NCBI RefSeq assembly: GCF_051027545.1
Contig: NZ_CP194902.1
Span: 2,480,001 to 2,544,000, forward strand
Length of the DNA stretch: 64,000 bases
From: Methylocaldum sp002005105
Lineage (GTDB): Bacteria > Pseudomonadota > Gammaproteobacteria > Methylococcales > Methylococcaceae
Reading direction: 5' to 3'
A program made the position numbers and the translations under genes. Positions within the stretch are counted from its first letter, which is position 1; every line of letters begins with the position of its first letter. Shown one piece after another: positions 34,845 to 44,363 of the stretch. The notes beneath the pieces are model-generated. The model did not search any database. It was given only the letters and a program-made list of their open reading frames with translations, and was not told where the DNA came from.

Positions 34845-37223
34845 ATGCGCTTCAGCGAGGCCTGGCTACGAGAATACGTCAATCCATCGATAGACACGCA
34901 AAGACTGGTTCATCAGTTGACGATGGCGGGTCTTGAGGTCGATAGCGCCGAACCCGCCGCTGCATCGTTCAGCGGCGTTATCGTGGCCGAAGTCCTCGAG
35001 GTCTCGCCCCATCCACAGGCCGACCGGCTGCGAGTCTGTCTGGTGTCCGGCGGTTCCGGTGAGCCTCTTCAAATCGTATGCGGAGCGCCTAACGTCCGGG
35101 TCGGGATGCGTGTGCCGCTCGCCATCGAAGGGGCACGTCTGCCGGGGGATGTTTCCATTCGGAAATCGGAGCTTCGCGGCATCGCCTCGTTTGGCATGCT
35201 GTGTTCGGCCAAGGAGTTGGGAATAGACGATCCCCAAACAGGGCTGATGGAATTGCCCTCGGATGCTCCAGTGGGGACCGATGTTCGGGATTATCTGAAG
35301 CTGGACGATTGCATCATCGAGGTCGATCTGACACCGAACCGCGCAGATTGTCTAAGCGTAGAAGGCATTGCGCGCGAAGTGGCCTCGCTCAACGCTCTGG
35401 ATTGGGCAGTACCGGACGTTCCTGCCGTTCCTACAACGATTCGAGAAGAGCACCCGGTGAGCGTTTCCGCACCCGAAGCGTGCCCGCGCTATTTGGGGCG
35501 GCTGATCAAAGGCGTATCGCGTACCGTTCAGACGCCGCTATGGATGCGCGAACGTTTGCGGCGCGCCGGTATCCGATCCCTAGATGCGGTAGTGGACGTT
35601 ACCAATTATGTGCTCTTGGAAATGGGACAACCTTTGCACGCCTTCGACGCGGCCAAGCTGGAGGGCGGCATCCACGTTCGCTATGCGGCGCCGGGCGAGA
35701 AGCTGCGCCTCTTGAACGGCGAGGAAATCGCGCTGGACTCCGATGTTTTGGTGATCGCCGATCAACGAAAAGCCTTGGCATTGGCGGGCATCATGGGCGG
35801 CAGCGACTCCGCGGTGGGCGATGGCACTGCCGATATTTTCGTCGAATGCGCTTTTTTCACGCCGAGCGTGATCATGGGCAAGGCTAGGCGCTATGGGCTG
35901 AATACCGAATCGTCCCATCGCTTCGAGAGAGGCGTCGATCCCGAGTTGCAGACTCGTGCCATCGAGCGGGCGAGCGAACTTGTGTTATCCATTGCTGGCG
36001 GAGAAGCGGGACCCATCGTCGAAGCGGCCAGCCCCCCGCATTTGCCGCGACGCGCGCCGATTCCGCTGCGTTACGAGAGGATTACCCGTCTGCTCGGCAT
36101 GAGCATCGAGCAACCGAAGGTCGCCGAAATTCTCAAACGGCTGGGAATGACTCTCGCGGACCATCCGGAGGGATGGACCGTGACGCCGCCCGGATTTCGT
36201 TTCGATATCGCCATAGAGGCCGATCTCATCGAGGAACTCGGAAGGGTCTACGGCTACGAATCGTTGCCGCGCCGCCATCCGGTCATGGCGACGGCGATGC
36301 GTCCGGTGTCCGAACGAATACTCGATCTGGACCGGGTTAAGAACCTCCTGGTCGATCGCGGTTACCAGGAGGCGATTACCTACAGTTTCGTGGACGAAGC
36401 TCGGCAGGCGCTGATCGAGCCGGAAATTCCCTATCTGGCCTTGAAGAATCCGATTTCCTCCGACTTGGCCGTCATGCGCACCGGCCTTTGGTGCGGTTTG
36501 CTGGACGCGGCTCTCAAGAACACGTTCCGCCAGCAGAACCGGGTGCGCCTATTCGAAGCAGGTCTGCGTTTCGCGAGGCGGGGCAGCGGCATCGAACAGC
36601 GGAAATCTATCGCTGGCCTGGCGATAGGGGCGGTACATGAAGAGCAGTGGGGAGAAGCGGCTCGCTCCGTGGATTTTTACGACGTGAAGGCCGATGTCGA
36701 GGGCATCGTCAAACTGACCGGCCGGGAGGCTGGTTTGGAATTTGTCGCCGCTGCTCATCCGGCACTTCATCCGGGGCAATCGGCGGAAATCCGGCTCGAC
36801 GGCGAACGGCTCGGTTGGATCGGAATGCTGCATCCTCGCCTGGAAAAGCAACTAAGCTTCGAACAGAGCGTGTTTCTGTTCGAGCTCGATCAAGACGTGC
36901 TGCTCGGAAGGCATATTCCGGTATTCCACGGAATATCGAAGTTCCCGCAGGTGCGCCGGGATATCGCGGTCATCGTTGACGAATCCGTCACGATCGATCG
37001 TTTGATCGAGTGCGTGAAAGAAGCGGATAGCTCTATCTTGCGCCAGGTCGTGGTGTTCGACGTTTACCGGGGGCAGGGTGTCGAGACCGGTCGGAAGAGC
37101 GTCGCTCTCGGTTTGGTGTTGCAGGATGAGGCCGAAACCTTGACCGACGCCAGGGTCGATGAAACGGTAGGACGCGTTTTGGAACGTCTGAGCATAGAAT
37201 TCAATGCTAGGTTGAGAGATTGA
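34845..37223 (+). CDS. pheT: PheT, phenylalanyl-tRNA synthetase beta subunit
   Basis: PheT carries tRNA recognition and editing functions of PheRS. The 792 residues are full length: an OB-fold tRNA-binding domain (about 40-150, with VSPHPQADRLRVC), the B3/B4 editing region (about 210-380), the B5 domain (about 400-470), the catalytic-like core, and a C-terminal anticodon-binding domain (about 695-792, FPQVRRDIAVIVDE). ihfA follows after 4 bp, the usual pheST-ihfA order. Confidence 0.97.
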   Translation: MRFSEAWLREYVNPSIDTQRLVHQLTMAGLEVDSAEPAAASFSGVIVAEVLEVSPHPQADRLRVCLVSGGSGEPLQIVCGAPNVRVGMRVPLAIEGARLPGDVSIRKSELRGIASFGMLCSAKELGIDDPQTGLMELPSDAPVGTDVRDYLKLDDCIIEVDLTPNRADCLSVEGIAREVASLNALDWAVPDVPAVPTTIREEHPVSVSAPEACPRYLGRLIKGVSRTVQTPLWMRERLRRAGIRSLDAVVDVTNYVLLEMGQPLHAFDAAKLEGGIHVRYAAPGEKLRLLNGEEIALDSDVLVIADQRKALALAGIMGGSDSAVGDGTADIFVECAFFTPSVIMGKARRYGLNTESSHRFERGVDPELQTRAIERASELVLSIAGGEAGPIVEAASPPHLPRRAPIPLRYERITRLLGMSIEQPKVAEILKRLGMTLADHPEGWTVTPPGFRFDIAIEADLIEELGRVYGYESLPRRHPVMATAMRPVSERILDLDRVKNLLVDRGYQEAITYSFVDEARQALIEPEIPYLALKNPISSDLAVMRTGLWCGLLDAALKNTFRQQNRVRLFEAGLRFARRGSGIEQRKSIAGLAIGAVHEEQWGEAARSVDFYDVKADVEGIVKLTGREAGLEFVAAAHPALHPGQSAEIRLDGERLGWIGMLHPRLEKQLSFEQSVFLFELDQDVLLGRHIPVFHGISKFPQVRRDIAVIVDESVTIDRLIECVKEADSSILRQVVVFDVYRGQGVETGRKSVALGLVLQDEAETLTDARVDETVGRVLERLSIEFNARLRD

Positions 37224-37227
37224 AAAG

Positions 37228-37581
37228 ATGGCACTGACCAAAGCAGACATGGTTGAGAGGCTTTTCGAGAACCACGGCATTAACAAGCGGGATGCCAAGG
37301 AGTTGGTCGACCAGTTTTTCGAAGAGATCAAGGCCGCGCTGGCGCAAGGAAATTCAGTGAAGTTGTCCGGGTTCGGCAATTTCGATCTTCGCGACAAAAA
37401 TCAGCGGCCGGGCAGAAATCCGAAAACCGGTGAAGAGATTCCGATCACCGCGCGCCGTGTGGTGACGTTCAAGCCGGGACAGAAATTGAAGGTCAGCGTG
37501 GAAGCGTATTCGAGACAAAACGCCGAGAACGTTCGGCTAGAAAGCGAAGCGCCGAGTGCGAAAAAATCTCGAGGGTCTTGA
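37228..37581 (+). CDS. ihfA: IhfA, integration host factor alpha
   Basis: IHF-alpha with IHF-beta binds and sharply bends DNA in recombination, replication and transcription. The sequence MALTKADMVERLFENHGINKRDAKELVDQFFEEIK and the arm region RDKNQRPGRNPKTGEEIPITARRVVTFKPG are typical. It has 117 residues against about 99 in E. coli, with a polar C-terminal tail (NAENVRLESEAPSAKKSRGS) as the extra part. It is the last gene of the translation cluster. Confidence 0.95.
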   Translation: MALTKADMVERLFENHGINKRDAKELVDQFFEEIKAALAQGNSVKLSGFGNFDLRDKNQRPGRNPKTGEEIPITARRVVTFKPGQKLKVSVEAYSRQNAENVRLESEAPSAKKSRGS

Positions 37582-37645
37582 GTTTTCTTGACCTGCTTCC
37601 TTCGCGGAAATCGTCCCTAATTCGTTTCGAACGAGAGAGCCGAGA

Positions 37646-38677
37646 ATGATCCGAGTCGGCATTGTAGGCGGTACCGGCTATACCGGTGTGGAGTTGCTGC
37701 GGATTCTCGCGCTTCATCCTGACGTCGCCATAACCATCGTCACCTCGCGGGCCGATGCCGGAAAACGAGTCGACGAGTTGTATCCGAACCTGCGGGGTTT
37801 CGTCGATGCGATCTTCGTCGAGCCCTCGGCGGATGCGCTAGCCGGATGCGACGTGGTGTTTTTCGCGACGCCCAACGGCACTGCGATGCGGACGGCCGAA
37901 GCCTTGTTGGCGCGGGGCGTCAAAGTTATCGATCTGTCCGCCGATTTCCGCCTCAAAAACCCGGATGTATGGGCTCATTGGTACGGAGAGCCGCACGTTT
38001 CTCCCCAGCTGTTGGAAGAAGCCGTTTACGGGCTGCCCGAAGTGAATCGGGCACTGATTCGGTCGGCGCGGCTGATCGCATGCCCCGGTTGTTATCCGAC
38101 TTCGGTTCAACTGGCATTATTGCCATTGATTGAGGCGAGGGCGATTCGCTTGGACCGCATCATCGCCGACGTGAAATCGGGTGTTAGCGGCGCCGGGCGC
38201 AAAGCAGAAATTTCCATGCTTATGAGCGAAACGGGCGAGAGCCTCAAGGCTTATAGCGTCAAAGGCCATCGTCATTGGCCGGAAATCAAGCAGGGATTGG
38301 ACCAAGCCGCAGGACAGGACGTGGGCCTCACCTTCGTGCCCCATTTGATCCCCATGATTCGGGGTATTCACGCCACGGTTTATGCCGAACTGAGCGCCGC
38401 GCACGGCGACTTGCAGGCGCTATTCGAGGAGCGCTATCGAGCCGAACCTTTCGTCGACGTTCTGCCGGCGGGTTCCCATCCCGACACTCGCAACGTGCGC
38501 GGCGTAAACCGATGCCAGATTGCCGTCCATAGGCCTATGGACGGCAATACGGTGGTAATTTTGTCGGTCATAGACAATTTGGTGAAAGGTGCAGCCGGCC
38601 AAGCGGTGCAAAACATGAACCTGATGTTTGGCCTGGAGGAAACGAAAGGGCTCAGAAATATCGGGCTTTATCCCTAA
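37646..38677 (+). CDS. argC: ArgC, N-acetyl-gamma-glutamyl-phosphate reductase
   Basis: ArgC reduces N-acetylglutamyl phosphate to the semialdehyde in arginine synthesis. The 343 residues have the NADP-binding GGTGYTG (8-14) and the catalytic cysteine in CPGCYPT (Cys149). Downstream motifs include GVSGAGRKAE and FVPHLIPMIRGI. It is preceded by a 64 bp gap and followed by 171 bp with no evident gene, so it may be a single transcription unit. Confidence 0.96.
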   Translation: MIRVGIVGGTGYTGVELLRILALHPDVAITIVTSRADAGKRVDELYPNLRGFVDAIFVEPSADALAGCDVVFFATPNGTAMRTAEALLARGVKVIDLSADFRLKNPDVWAHWYGEPHVSPQLLEEAVYGLPEVNRALIRSARLIACPGCYPTSVQLALLPLIEARAIRLDRIIADVKSGVSGAGRKAEISMLMSETGESLKAYSVKGHRHWPEIKQGLDQAAGQDVGLTFVPHLIPMIRGIHATVYAELSAAHGDLQALFEERYRAEPFVDVLPAGSHPDTRNVRGVNRCQIAVHRPMDGNTVVILSVIDNLVKGAAGQAVQNMNLMFGLEETKGLRNIGLYP

Positions 38678-38848
38678 AGCGGTTTCAGTGGTGACGGGCA
38701 GAGACTCAAGTAGACCGTTCGCGTAAACCGTAGCTCTGGTGGTAACGTACGCGTTGGTTCTAGTGCGTCCGTCGGCGGATTTTCCATAAGCCTCGTCGGT
38801 ACGGGGCGATTTTCCATTACAATACCGGGTCTACCGGAATCTTCGGCC

Positions 38849-39772
38849 ATGTCGACATCACCCCATCCGTCCGTAACCTTAACCACCATCCGCGATTACA
38901 TCCGTTGGGCCGCCAGCCGTTTCGTGCAAGCGGAGTTGTTTTTCGGCCACGGTACCGCCAGCGCACTGGACGAAGCCGCCGCCTTGGTGCTTCATACCTT
39001 GCATATGCCTTACGATCTCCCGGGCGGCTATTTCGCGGCCACGTTGACCATGGACGAGCGCGAGCGTGTCCTCGCACTCGTCCAGCGCCGCATCGTCGAG
39101 CGCAAGCCTCTGGCGTATCTCATTCACGAGGCTTCTTTTGCCGGTTTGCCCTTCTATGTTGACGAACGGGTACTGGTGCCGCGTTCGCCCATCGCCGAAC
39201 TGATCGAAAACCATTTCGCTCCCTGGATCGAGGCGGACCGGGTGCACGACGTGCTCGATCTTTGCACCGGCAGCGCGTGCATTGCCATCGCTTGCGCTTA
39301 CGCCTTTCCGGAGGCACGGGTCGACGCCGTCGATATCTCGTCGGACGCGCTGGAAGTGGCGCGTATCAATATCAAGAAGCACCACCTGGAAGACCGGGTG
39401 AACGCCATCAAATCGGACGTTTATTCCGAGTTGGGCGACCGGCGTTACGATCTGATCGTCAGCAATCCTCCATACGTAAACCTCGACGAGTGGCGCGGCT
39501 TGGCGCCGGAATATCACGCCGAGCCGAGGCTGGGCCTGGAAGCGGGCGAAGACGGCCTCGATTGCGTGCGCCGCATCCTCCGGGACGCCCATCGCCACCT
39601 TAAACCGGAGGGCGTTCTTGTCGTCGAAGTCGGCAGCAGCGCCGAAGCCCTGGAAACCGCCTACCCGGAAGTTCCCTTCTACTGGCTGGATTTCGAGCGG
39701 GGCGGCGAGGGTGTGTTCCTGCTGACTGCCGAACAGGTCGACCGGTGTAGCAAGCTTTTTCAGAAGAGTTAG
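38849..39772 (+). CDS. prmB: PrmB, ribosomal protein L3 glutamine methyltransferase
   Basis: PrmB methylates a glutamine of ribosomal protein L3. It has 307 residues, with the SAM-binding DLCTGSACIA (137-146) and the catalytic NPPY (206-209), the signature of glutamine N5-methyltransferases. The spacing and the location upstream of aroC favour PrmB over the related release-factor methyltransferase PrmC. Confidence 0.93.
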   Translation: MSTSPHPSVTLTTIRDYIRWAASRFVQAELFFGHGTASALDEAAALVLHTLHMPYDLPGGYFAATLTMDERERVLALVQRRIVERKPLAYLIHEASFAGLPFYVDERVLVPRSPIAELIENHFAPWIEADRVHDVLDLCTGSACIAIACAYAFPEARVDAVDISSDALEVARINIKKHHLEDRVNAIKSDVYSELGDRRYDLIVSNPPYVNLDEWRGLAPEYHAEPRLGLEAGEDGLDCVRRILRDAHRHLKPEGVLVVEVGSSAEALETAYPEVPFYWLDFERGGEGVFLLTAEQVDRCSKLFQKS

Positions 39773-39937
39773 AAGAAGCTGACAAGTCCGCCAGCGCTGG
39801 GACAATATTGCATCTCTCATGGAATCTCTGCTGGCAGCAATCCGAGGCACGACTATTCTTGTCGGGGGCGATGAGTACGCGAACCGTATGCTTCGTTCAC
39901 TATGCGGTTCCTCGTAACCACAGCCCAGGATTTGTTG

Positions 39938-39954
39938 CACGTTGATTCAACGTG
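39938..39954. other. short palindrome upstream of the SGNH lipoprotein gene
   Basis: CACGTTG-ATT-CAACGTG is a perfect 7 bp dyad 43 bp before the start codon at 39997. It may be an operator or a small hairpin. The remaining 39773-39937 shows no gene. Confidence 0.35.
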
Positions 39955-39996
39955 ATCGACCCGTTACTAACGAACAAGATCAAGCAGAGGGAAACA

Positions 39997-40608
39997 ATGA
40001 GGGTTCAGTTAAAATTCGCCGGTATGTCTGTTCTGCTGTTATGGCTGGTGGCCTGTGGCTCTAGCGCGAAACTGCCGAAGCTTCCGACGGAGGCGAAGGT
40101 GCTCGCGTTTGGCGACAGTCTGACTTTCGGAACCGGCGCCGGTTCCGAGCAGAGTTATCCATCCGTATTGCAAGGCTTGATCGGGCGAGAGGTCATCAAC
40201 GCCGGCGTGCCGGGCGAAACCAGTGCGGAAGGTCTGGAGCGCCTGCCGGCACTGCTGGACGAGCATCAGCCCACGCTGTTGATTCTATGCCACGGCGGTA
40301 ACGATTTTCTGCGCAACTTGGGCGAGCAGCAGGCGGCCGACAACGTCCGGGCCATGGTCAAATTGGCCAGGGACCGCGGCATCAGCGTGGTTTTGATCGC
40401 CGTGCCCAAGTTCGGGCTGATGTTCTCGCCGCCCGAGTTTTATGCAAAGATCGCCGAAGAGTTCGCGATTCCCTTCGAAACCGGGACGCTGAGCAAAATC
40501 ATCCGGGACAATTCGCTCAAATCCGATGGGGTACACCCGAATGGGCCGGGCTATCGGATGCTGGCCGAGGCAGTGGCGGATCGGCTCAAGGTGGCGGGGG
40601 CGATTTGA
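39997..40608 (+). CDS. SGNH/GDSL hydrolase lipoprotein (TesA-like)
   Basis: This is a predicted esterase of the SGNH superfamily. From ATG 39997 (AGAGGGA upstream) it has 203 residues. A signal peptide ends in the lipobox LVAC (Cys20). The catalytic blocks are GDSL (39-42), the glycine region NAGVPGETS, GND (101-103), and DGVH (177-180) with the Asp-His pair. It resembles TesA/arylesterase proteins but with lipid anchoring in place of free periplasmic export. Substrate cannot be told from sequence. aroC follows after 43 bp. Confidence 0.88.
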   Translation: MRVQLKFAGMSVLLLWLVACGSSAKLPKLPTEAKVLAFGDSLTFGTGAGSEQSYPSVLQGLIGREVINAGVPGETSAEGLERLPALLDEHQPTLLILCHGGNDFLRNLGEQQAADNVRAMVKLARDRGISVVLIAVPKFGLMFSPPEFYAKIAEEFAIPFETGTLSKIIRDNSLKSDGVHPNGPGYRMLAEAVADRLKVAGAI

Positions 40609-40651
40609 ACCTTAATAGCTCCGTCGTTTAGGAACGTTTGAAATCTTTACC

Positions 40652-41752
40652 ATGTCCGGAAACACCCTAGGCAAACTCTTTACCGTCACTTCCTTCGGCG
40701 AGAGCCACGGTCCCGCCATCGGCTGCATCGTGGACGGCTGCCCGCCGGGCCTGGAGTTGTCCGAGGCCGACATTCAGGGGGAGCTGGAACGGCGGCGCCC
40801 CGGCAAATCCCGGCATACCACGCAACGCCGCGAGCCCGACGAAGTGAAGATTTTGTCCGGGGTGTTCGACGGGCGTACCACGGGCACCCCGATCGGTTTG
40901 CTGATCGAAAACGTGGATCAGCGTTCCAAGGATTACTCCACGATCGCCGACTCCTTTCGGCCGGGTCATGCCGATTACACCTACCATATGAAATACGGCT
41001 TCCGGGATTACCGCGGCGGCGGGCGCTCGTCCGCTCGCGAAACCGCCATGCGGGTGGCTGCCGGCGCCATCGCCAAGAAATATCTGAAAGAACGGGTCGG
41101 CGTGACGATCCGCGCTTATCTGGCCCAACTCGGCCCGATCAAGATCGATCGGGTGGTTTGGGAGGAGGTGGACAACAACCCGTTCTTCTGCCCAGACCCC
41201 GAGAAGGTCGCGGAACTGGAAGCCTATATGGACGCTCTGCGCAAAGAAGGGGAGTCCATCGGCGCGCGCATCAACGTCGTCGCGACCGGCGTGCCGCCGG
41301 GCTGGGGCGAACCGATTTTCGACCGGCTGGATGCCGAGCTGGCTTATGCCTTGATGAGCATCAACGCCGTCAAAGGGGTGGAGATCGGCGACGGTTTCGC
41401 CTGCGTCGAGGCGAAAGGCACCGAGTTCCGCGACGAGATGAGTCCGCAAGGTTTCCTGAGCAATCATGCCGGCGGAGTATTGGGCGGCATTTCCTCGGGA
41501 CAGGATATCGTTGCCAGCATCGCACTGAAGCCGACCTCCAGCTTGCGCCTGCCGGGCCGTTCCGTGAACGTCAGGGGCGAGCCCGTGGAGGTGATCACCA
41601 CGGGTCGGCACGACCCCTGCGTCGGCATCCGGGCCACCCCCATCGCCGAAGCGATGACGGCCCTAGTGCTGATGGATCATTACCTGCGGCATCGCGCCCA
41701 GAATCCGGACGTGAAGACGGAATTGGCGCCGATTCCATCCAGGGCTCCGTAG
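40652..41752 (+). CDS. aroC: AroC, chorismate synthase
   Basis: AroC uses reduced FMN to make chorismate from EPSP, the last shikimate step. The 366 residues have the signatures FTVTSFGESHGPAIGCIVDG at the N-terminus, RPGHADYTY with FRDYRGGGRSSARETAMRVAAGAI, and the C-terminal RHDPCVGIRATPIAEAM. The MFS transporter gene begins 23 bp after the stop. Confidence 0.97.
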   Translation: MSGNTLGKLFTVTSFGESHGPAIGCIVDGCPPGLELSEADIQGELERRRPGKSRHTTQRREPDEVKILSGVFDGRTTGTPIGLLIENVDQRSKDYSTIADSFRPGHADYTYHMKYGFRDYRGGGRSSARETAMRVAAGAIAKKYLKERVGVTIRAYLAQLGPIKIDRVVWEEVDNNPFFCPDPEKVAELEAYMDALRKEGESIGARINVVATGVPPGWGEPIFDRLDAELAYALMSINAVKGVEIGDGFACVEAKGTEFRDEMSPQGFLSNHAGGVLGGISSGQDIVASIALKPTSSLRLPGRSVNVRGEPVEVITTGRHDPCVGIRATPIAEAMTALVLMDHYLRHRAQNPDVKTELAPIPSRAP

Positions 41753-41775
41753 CCCCGAACGATCTTCCGCCAGCC

Positions 41776-42936
41776 ATGCTCTCGGCGCGTAAAGTGCCTT
41801 ACGGCCGGTTGTCCGGCTTTTATTTTTTCTATTTCGCGGCGCTGGGCGCCTTTTTGCCGTACTGGGCGCTTTATCTCCAGGACACGGGATTCTCTGCGGC
41901 CGAGATCGGCCAGTTGATCGCCATTACCGCCGCGACCCGAGTCGTCGCGCCGAATCTTTGGGGGTGGCTGGCGGATCGAACGGGGCGGACCCTGTCCGTC
42001 GTCCGGCTCGCCGGATTTTTCACCCTAGTCGCTTTCAGCCTGGTTTTAAGACTGCAAGGATTCGCAGGATTCGCCCTGGTCATGCTGGTATTCAGTTTCT
42101 TCTGGAATGCCATGCTGCCGCTTTTCGAAACCGTCACGCTCAATCACCTGCGCCATGATACGTATCGCTACAGTTGGGTGCGGGTATGGGGCTCGATTGG
42201 CTTCATCGCGGCGGTCGTGTCGATCGGCAAGGCTTTGGAGCGCGTCCTTTCGATCGGTTGTCTACCGCAGTTGATCGTGCTGCTGTTCGGCGGGCTGTGG
42301 CTGGTCAGCCTGGCTGTGCCGAGAGGTCCGAAGGAAATTCATGGCCCGGAACCGAGCTCTTTGTCGAATATCTTGAAGCGTGGCGACGTCATTGCTTTTT
42401 TCCTGGCGTGTATGCTGCAACAACTCGCACACGGTCCTTACTACGTCTTTTTCTCGGTATATCTTCGGGATCACGGCTTCAGCAGCGGCGAGACCGGTCA
42501 GTTATGGGCACTCGGCGTCCTGGCGGAAATCGTGCTGTTCGCGTTCTTGCACCGTTTACTGGCGCGCTACAGCCTGCGCCGGATCTTTCTGGCGAGCCTC
42601 GCCCTGAGCGTTGTGCGCTGGCTATTGATTGCCTGGGGTGTCGATAGCCTTGCGGCGATTTTCTCCGGCCAACTGCTTCACGCGGCGAGTTTCGGCTCGG
42701 CCCACGTGGCCGCCATCCATCTGGTGCATCGCCATTTCCGCGGTCCGCATCACGGCAAAGGACAAGCCCTTTACAGTGCCCTCAGTTTCGGTTTGGGCGG
42801 CGCGCTGGGTAGTCTATACAGCGGATACTTCTGGACGGCGTGGGGGCCTCACTGGGTTTATACGGCGGCGGCGGGCTCCAGCTTATTGGCCTTACTGGTC
42901 GCCTGGCCGTCCGTTGGGAAACGGGATGTGGATTGA
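41776..42936 (+). CDS. MFS transporter (HcaT/MFS_1-like family)
   Basis: This protein has 386 residues with about twelve hydrophobic segments and belongs to the MFS_1-like group (3-phenylpropionate permease-like). The N-terminal LSGFYFFYFAALGAFLPYWALYL and the first cytoplasmic loop WGWLADRTGR are typical. I start it at ATG 41776, after aroC; the same frame is open far into aroC but those codons are shadow. The substrate is not predictable. Confidence 0.88.
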   Translation: MLSARKVPYGRLSGFYFFYFAALGAFLPYWALYLQDTGFSAAEIGQLIAITAATRVVAPNLWGWLADRTGRTLSVVRLAGFFTLVAFSLVLRLQGFAGFALVMLVFSFFWNAMLPLFETVTLNHLRHDTYRYSWVRVWGSIGFIAAVVSIGKALERVLSIGCLPQLIVLLFGGLWLVSLAVPRGPKEIHGPEPSSLSNILKRGDVIAFFLACMLQQLAHGPYYVFFSVYLRDHGFSSGETGQLWALGVLAEIVLFAFLHRLLARYSLRRIFLASLALSVVRWLLIAWGVDSLAAIFSGQLLHAASFGSAHVAAIHLVHRHFRGPHHGKGQALYSALSFGLGGALGSLYSGYFWTAWGPHWVYTAAAGSSLLALLVAWPSVGKRDVD

Positions 42937-43005
42937 CCGTTCTGCCGTCGGTATTGAAAGATGTGGGTGTGGCATTGAATATGAGACGAAACAGGAGCCA
43001 TGGGC

Positions 43006-43545
43006 ATGAGTAACTCCCTGAGAGATCAGCTTCTAAAGGCGGGCTTGGTCAACGACAAGCAAGCCAAACAGGCCAGCAAGGAAGTACGAAAACAGGAAAA
43101 GCAGAATCGCCACGGAAATGCTGCCGCAAAGGACGAGAGCAAGCGCGCGGCTCAGGACGCTATGGCGGCAAAAGTCGAGCGTGACCGCCAGCTCAATCTG
43201 GAAAAAGCCAAAGAAGCGGAAAGAAAAGCGCTTGCCGCGCAAATCAAGCAGCTGATCGGGGCGAACCGCGTTTCGCCGGGGGAGGACGAGATCGCCTACC
43301 GGTTCGCGCACGACAACAAGGTCAAGACCATCTATGTGTCCAAGGCGGTCCATCAAAGTCTGGTGGCGGGCAGGCTTGCAATAGCCAGCCTGGAGTCTCG
43401 GTATGAGATCGTCCCGCTGCCGGTGGCCGAAAAAATCAAGCAGCGGGATGAAACCCGAATCGTTCTGCTCAATCAGCCCGATCAAGCGCAAGATGCCGAC
43501 GACGAATATGCCGATTACAAGATCCCCGACGATTTGATGTGGTAG
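43006..43545 (+). CDS. DUF2058 family protein (YaiL-like)
   Basis: From ATG 43006 (GGAG 8 bp upstream; another ATG at 43000 is too close to it) the product has 179 residues. The N-terminal half is a long charged coiled coil (SLRDQLLKAGLVNDKQAKQASKEVRKQEKQ...), followed by a compact domain with ISPGEDE-like and VKTIYVSKAVHQSLVAGRLAIA segments. Homologues such as E. coli YaiL are described as nucleoid or polynucleotide-associated, but function is not firmly known. Confidence 0.85.
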   Translation: MSNSLRDQLLKAGLVNDKQAKQASKEVRKQEKQNRHGNAAAKDESKRAAQDAMAAKVERDRQLNLEKAKEAERKALAAQIKQLIGANRVSPGEDEIAYRFAHDNKVKTIYVSKAVHQSLVAGRLAIASLESRYEIVPLPVAEKIKQRDETRIVLLNQPDQAQDADDEYADYKIPDDLMW

Positions 43546-43571
43546 GCGCGTCTGGCGACGTGTGATCAGTT

Positions 43572-43766
43572 GTAGGTCGGGAATCCCACCCCAATCGCAA
43601 ACGGACGCTCCGGGAGCGCCAGGACGTCGGTTCTCAACACAGCGGGTTGTCGGCAAGGGATTGCCGACCTACAACGATGCGCCTGGGCGGCCGAGTAGGT
43701 CGGGAATCCTTTCCCGACGTTTACAGATCGGCCAGAGGTTTTGTTGGCAAAGGATGGCCGACTTAC
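43572..43766. repeat. cluster of four REP-like palindromic repeats
   Basis: Four related units lie at 43572-43587 (half unit GTAGGTCGGGAATCCC), 43647-43674 (TTGTCGGCAAGG...CTACAA), 43695-43718 (GTAGGTCGGG...CCCGAC) and 43743-43766 (GTTGGCAAAGG...CTTAC), in alternating orientation. They separate the convergent DUF2058 and sufT genes. The same family occurs at 8177-8204 and, degenerate, near 27496-27560. Confidence 0.8.
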
Positions 43767-43803
43767 GGGCAGCCTGGGGGACCGTACCAAACCGGAAAAT
43801 GCT

Positions 43804-44358
43804 CTAGATCATTCCCAGCTGAAGTTTCGCCACCTCGGACATCATGTCGCGCGACCAGGGCGGATCGAAGACCACTTCGACGTTCACCCTGTTCACGCCC
43901 GGGAGATTTCTTACCGCCGCTTCGGCGTCGTATTGCAGGACAGGGCCCATGCCGCAGCCGGGTGCGGTCAGGGTCATGATGATGTCGACATCGTTCTTGC
44001 CCTCTTCGACGGGAGTCACCTTGCAGTGGTAGACCAGCCCCAAGTCGACGATGTTGACCGGTATTTCCGGGTCGAAAATGGTCCTCAGCACTTCCCAAAC
44101 GTTTTTTTCGACGGATTCGGGATCCGTGCCGCTCACGAGATTGCCCATGATCGGCGGTTCTTTCCCGAGGGCATCGGCGTCGTTTCCGGCGATGCGCACC
44201 ATCTGGCCCATTTCGGTGACCACGGTGAAGTTGCCGCCCAAAGATTGATACAGACTTACTACGTGGCCTTTCGGCAGTGAACCGGGGGTGCCGTCGGGGA
44301 TCTGGACGACGTTGACATCCCGCTGAAGGACGATGCTTTCGCGACCGTAACCGTACAT
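43804..44358 (-). CDS. sufT: SufT, Fe-S cluster assembly/maturation factor
   Basis: The 184 residues have an N-terminal part (about 1-75) and a C-terminal MIP18/DUF59 domain (about 80-184) with IFDPEIPVNIVDLGLVY, TLTAPGCGMGPVL and VVFDPPWSRDMMSEVAKLQLG. The two-part structure is that of SufT, which helps load Fe-S clusters onto targets. It is downstream of yciK and probably in its operon (5 bp gap). Confidence 0.9.
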   Translation of the reverse strand: MYGYGRESIVLQRDVNVVQIPDGTPGSLPKGHVVSLYQSLGGNFTVVTEMGQMVRIAGNDADALGKEPPIMGNLVSGTDPESVEKNVWEVLRTIFDPEIPVNIVDLGLVYHCKVTPVEEGKNDVDIIMTLTAPGCGMGPVLQYDAEAAVRNLPGVNRVNVEVVFDPPWSRDMMSEVAKLQLGMI

Positions 44359-44363
44359 AAGTG

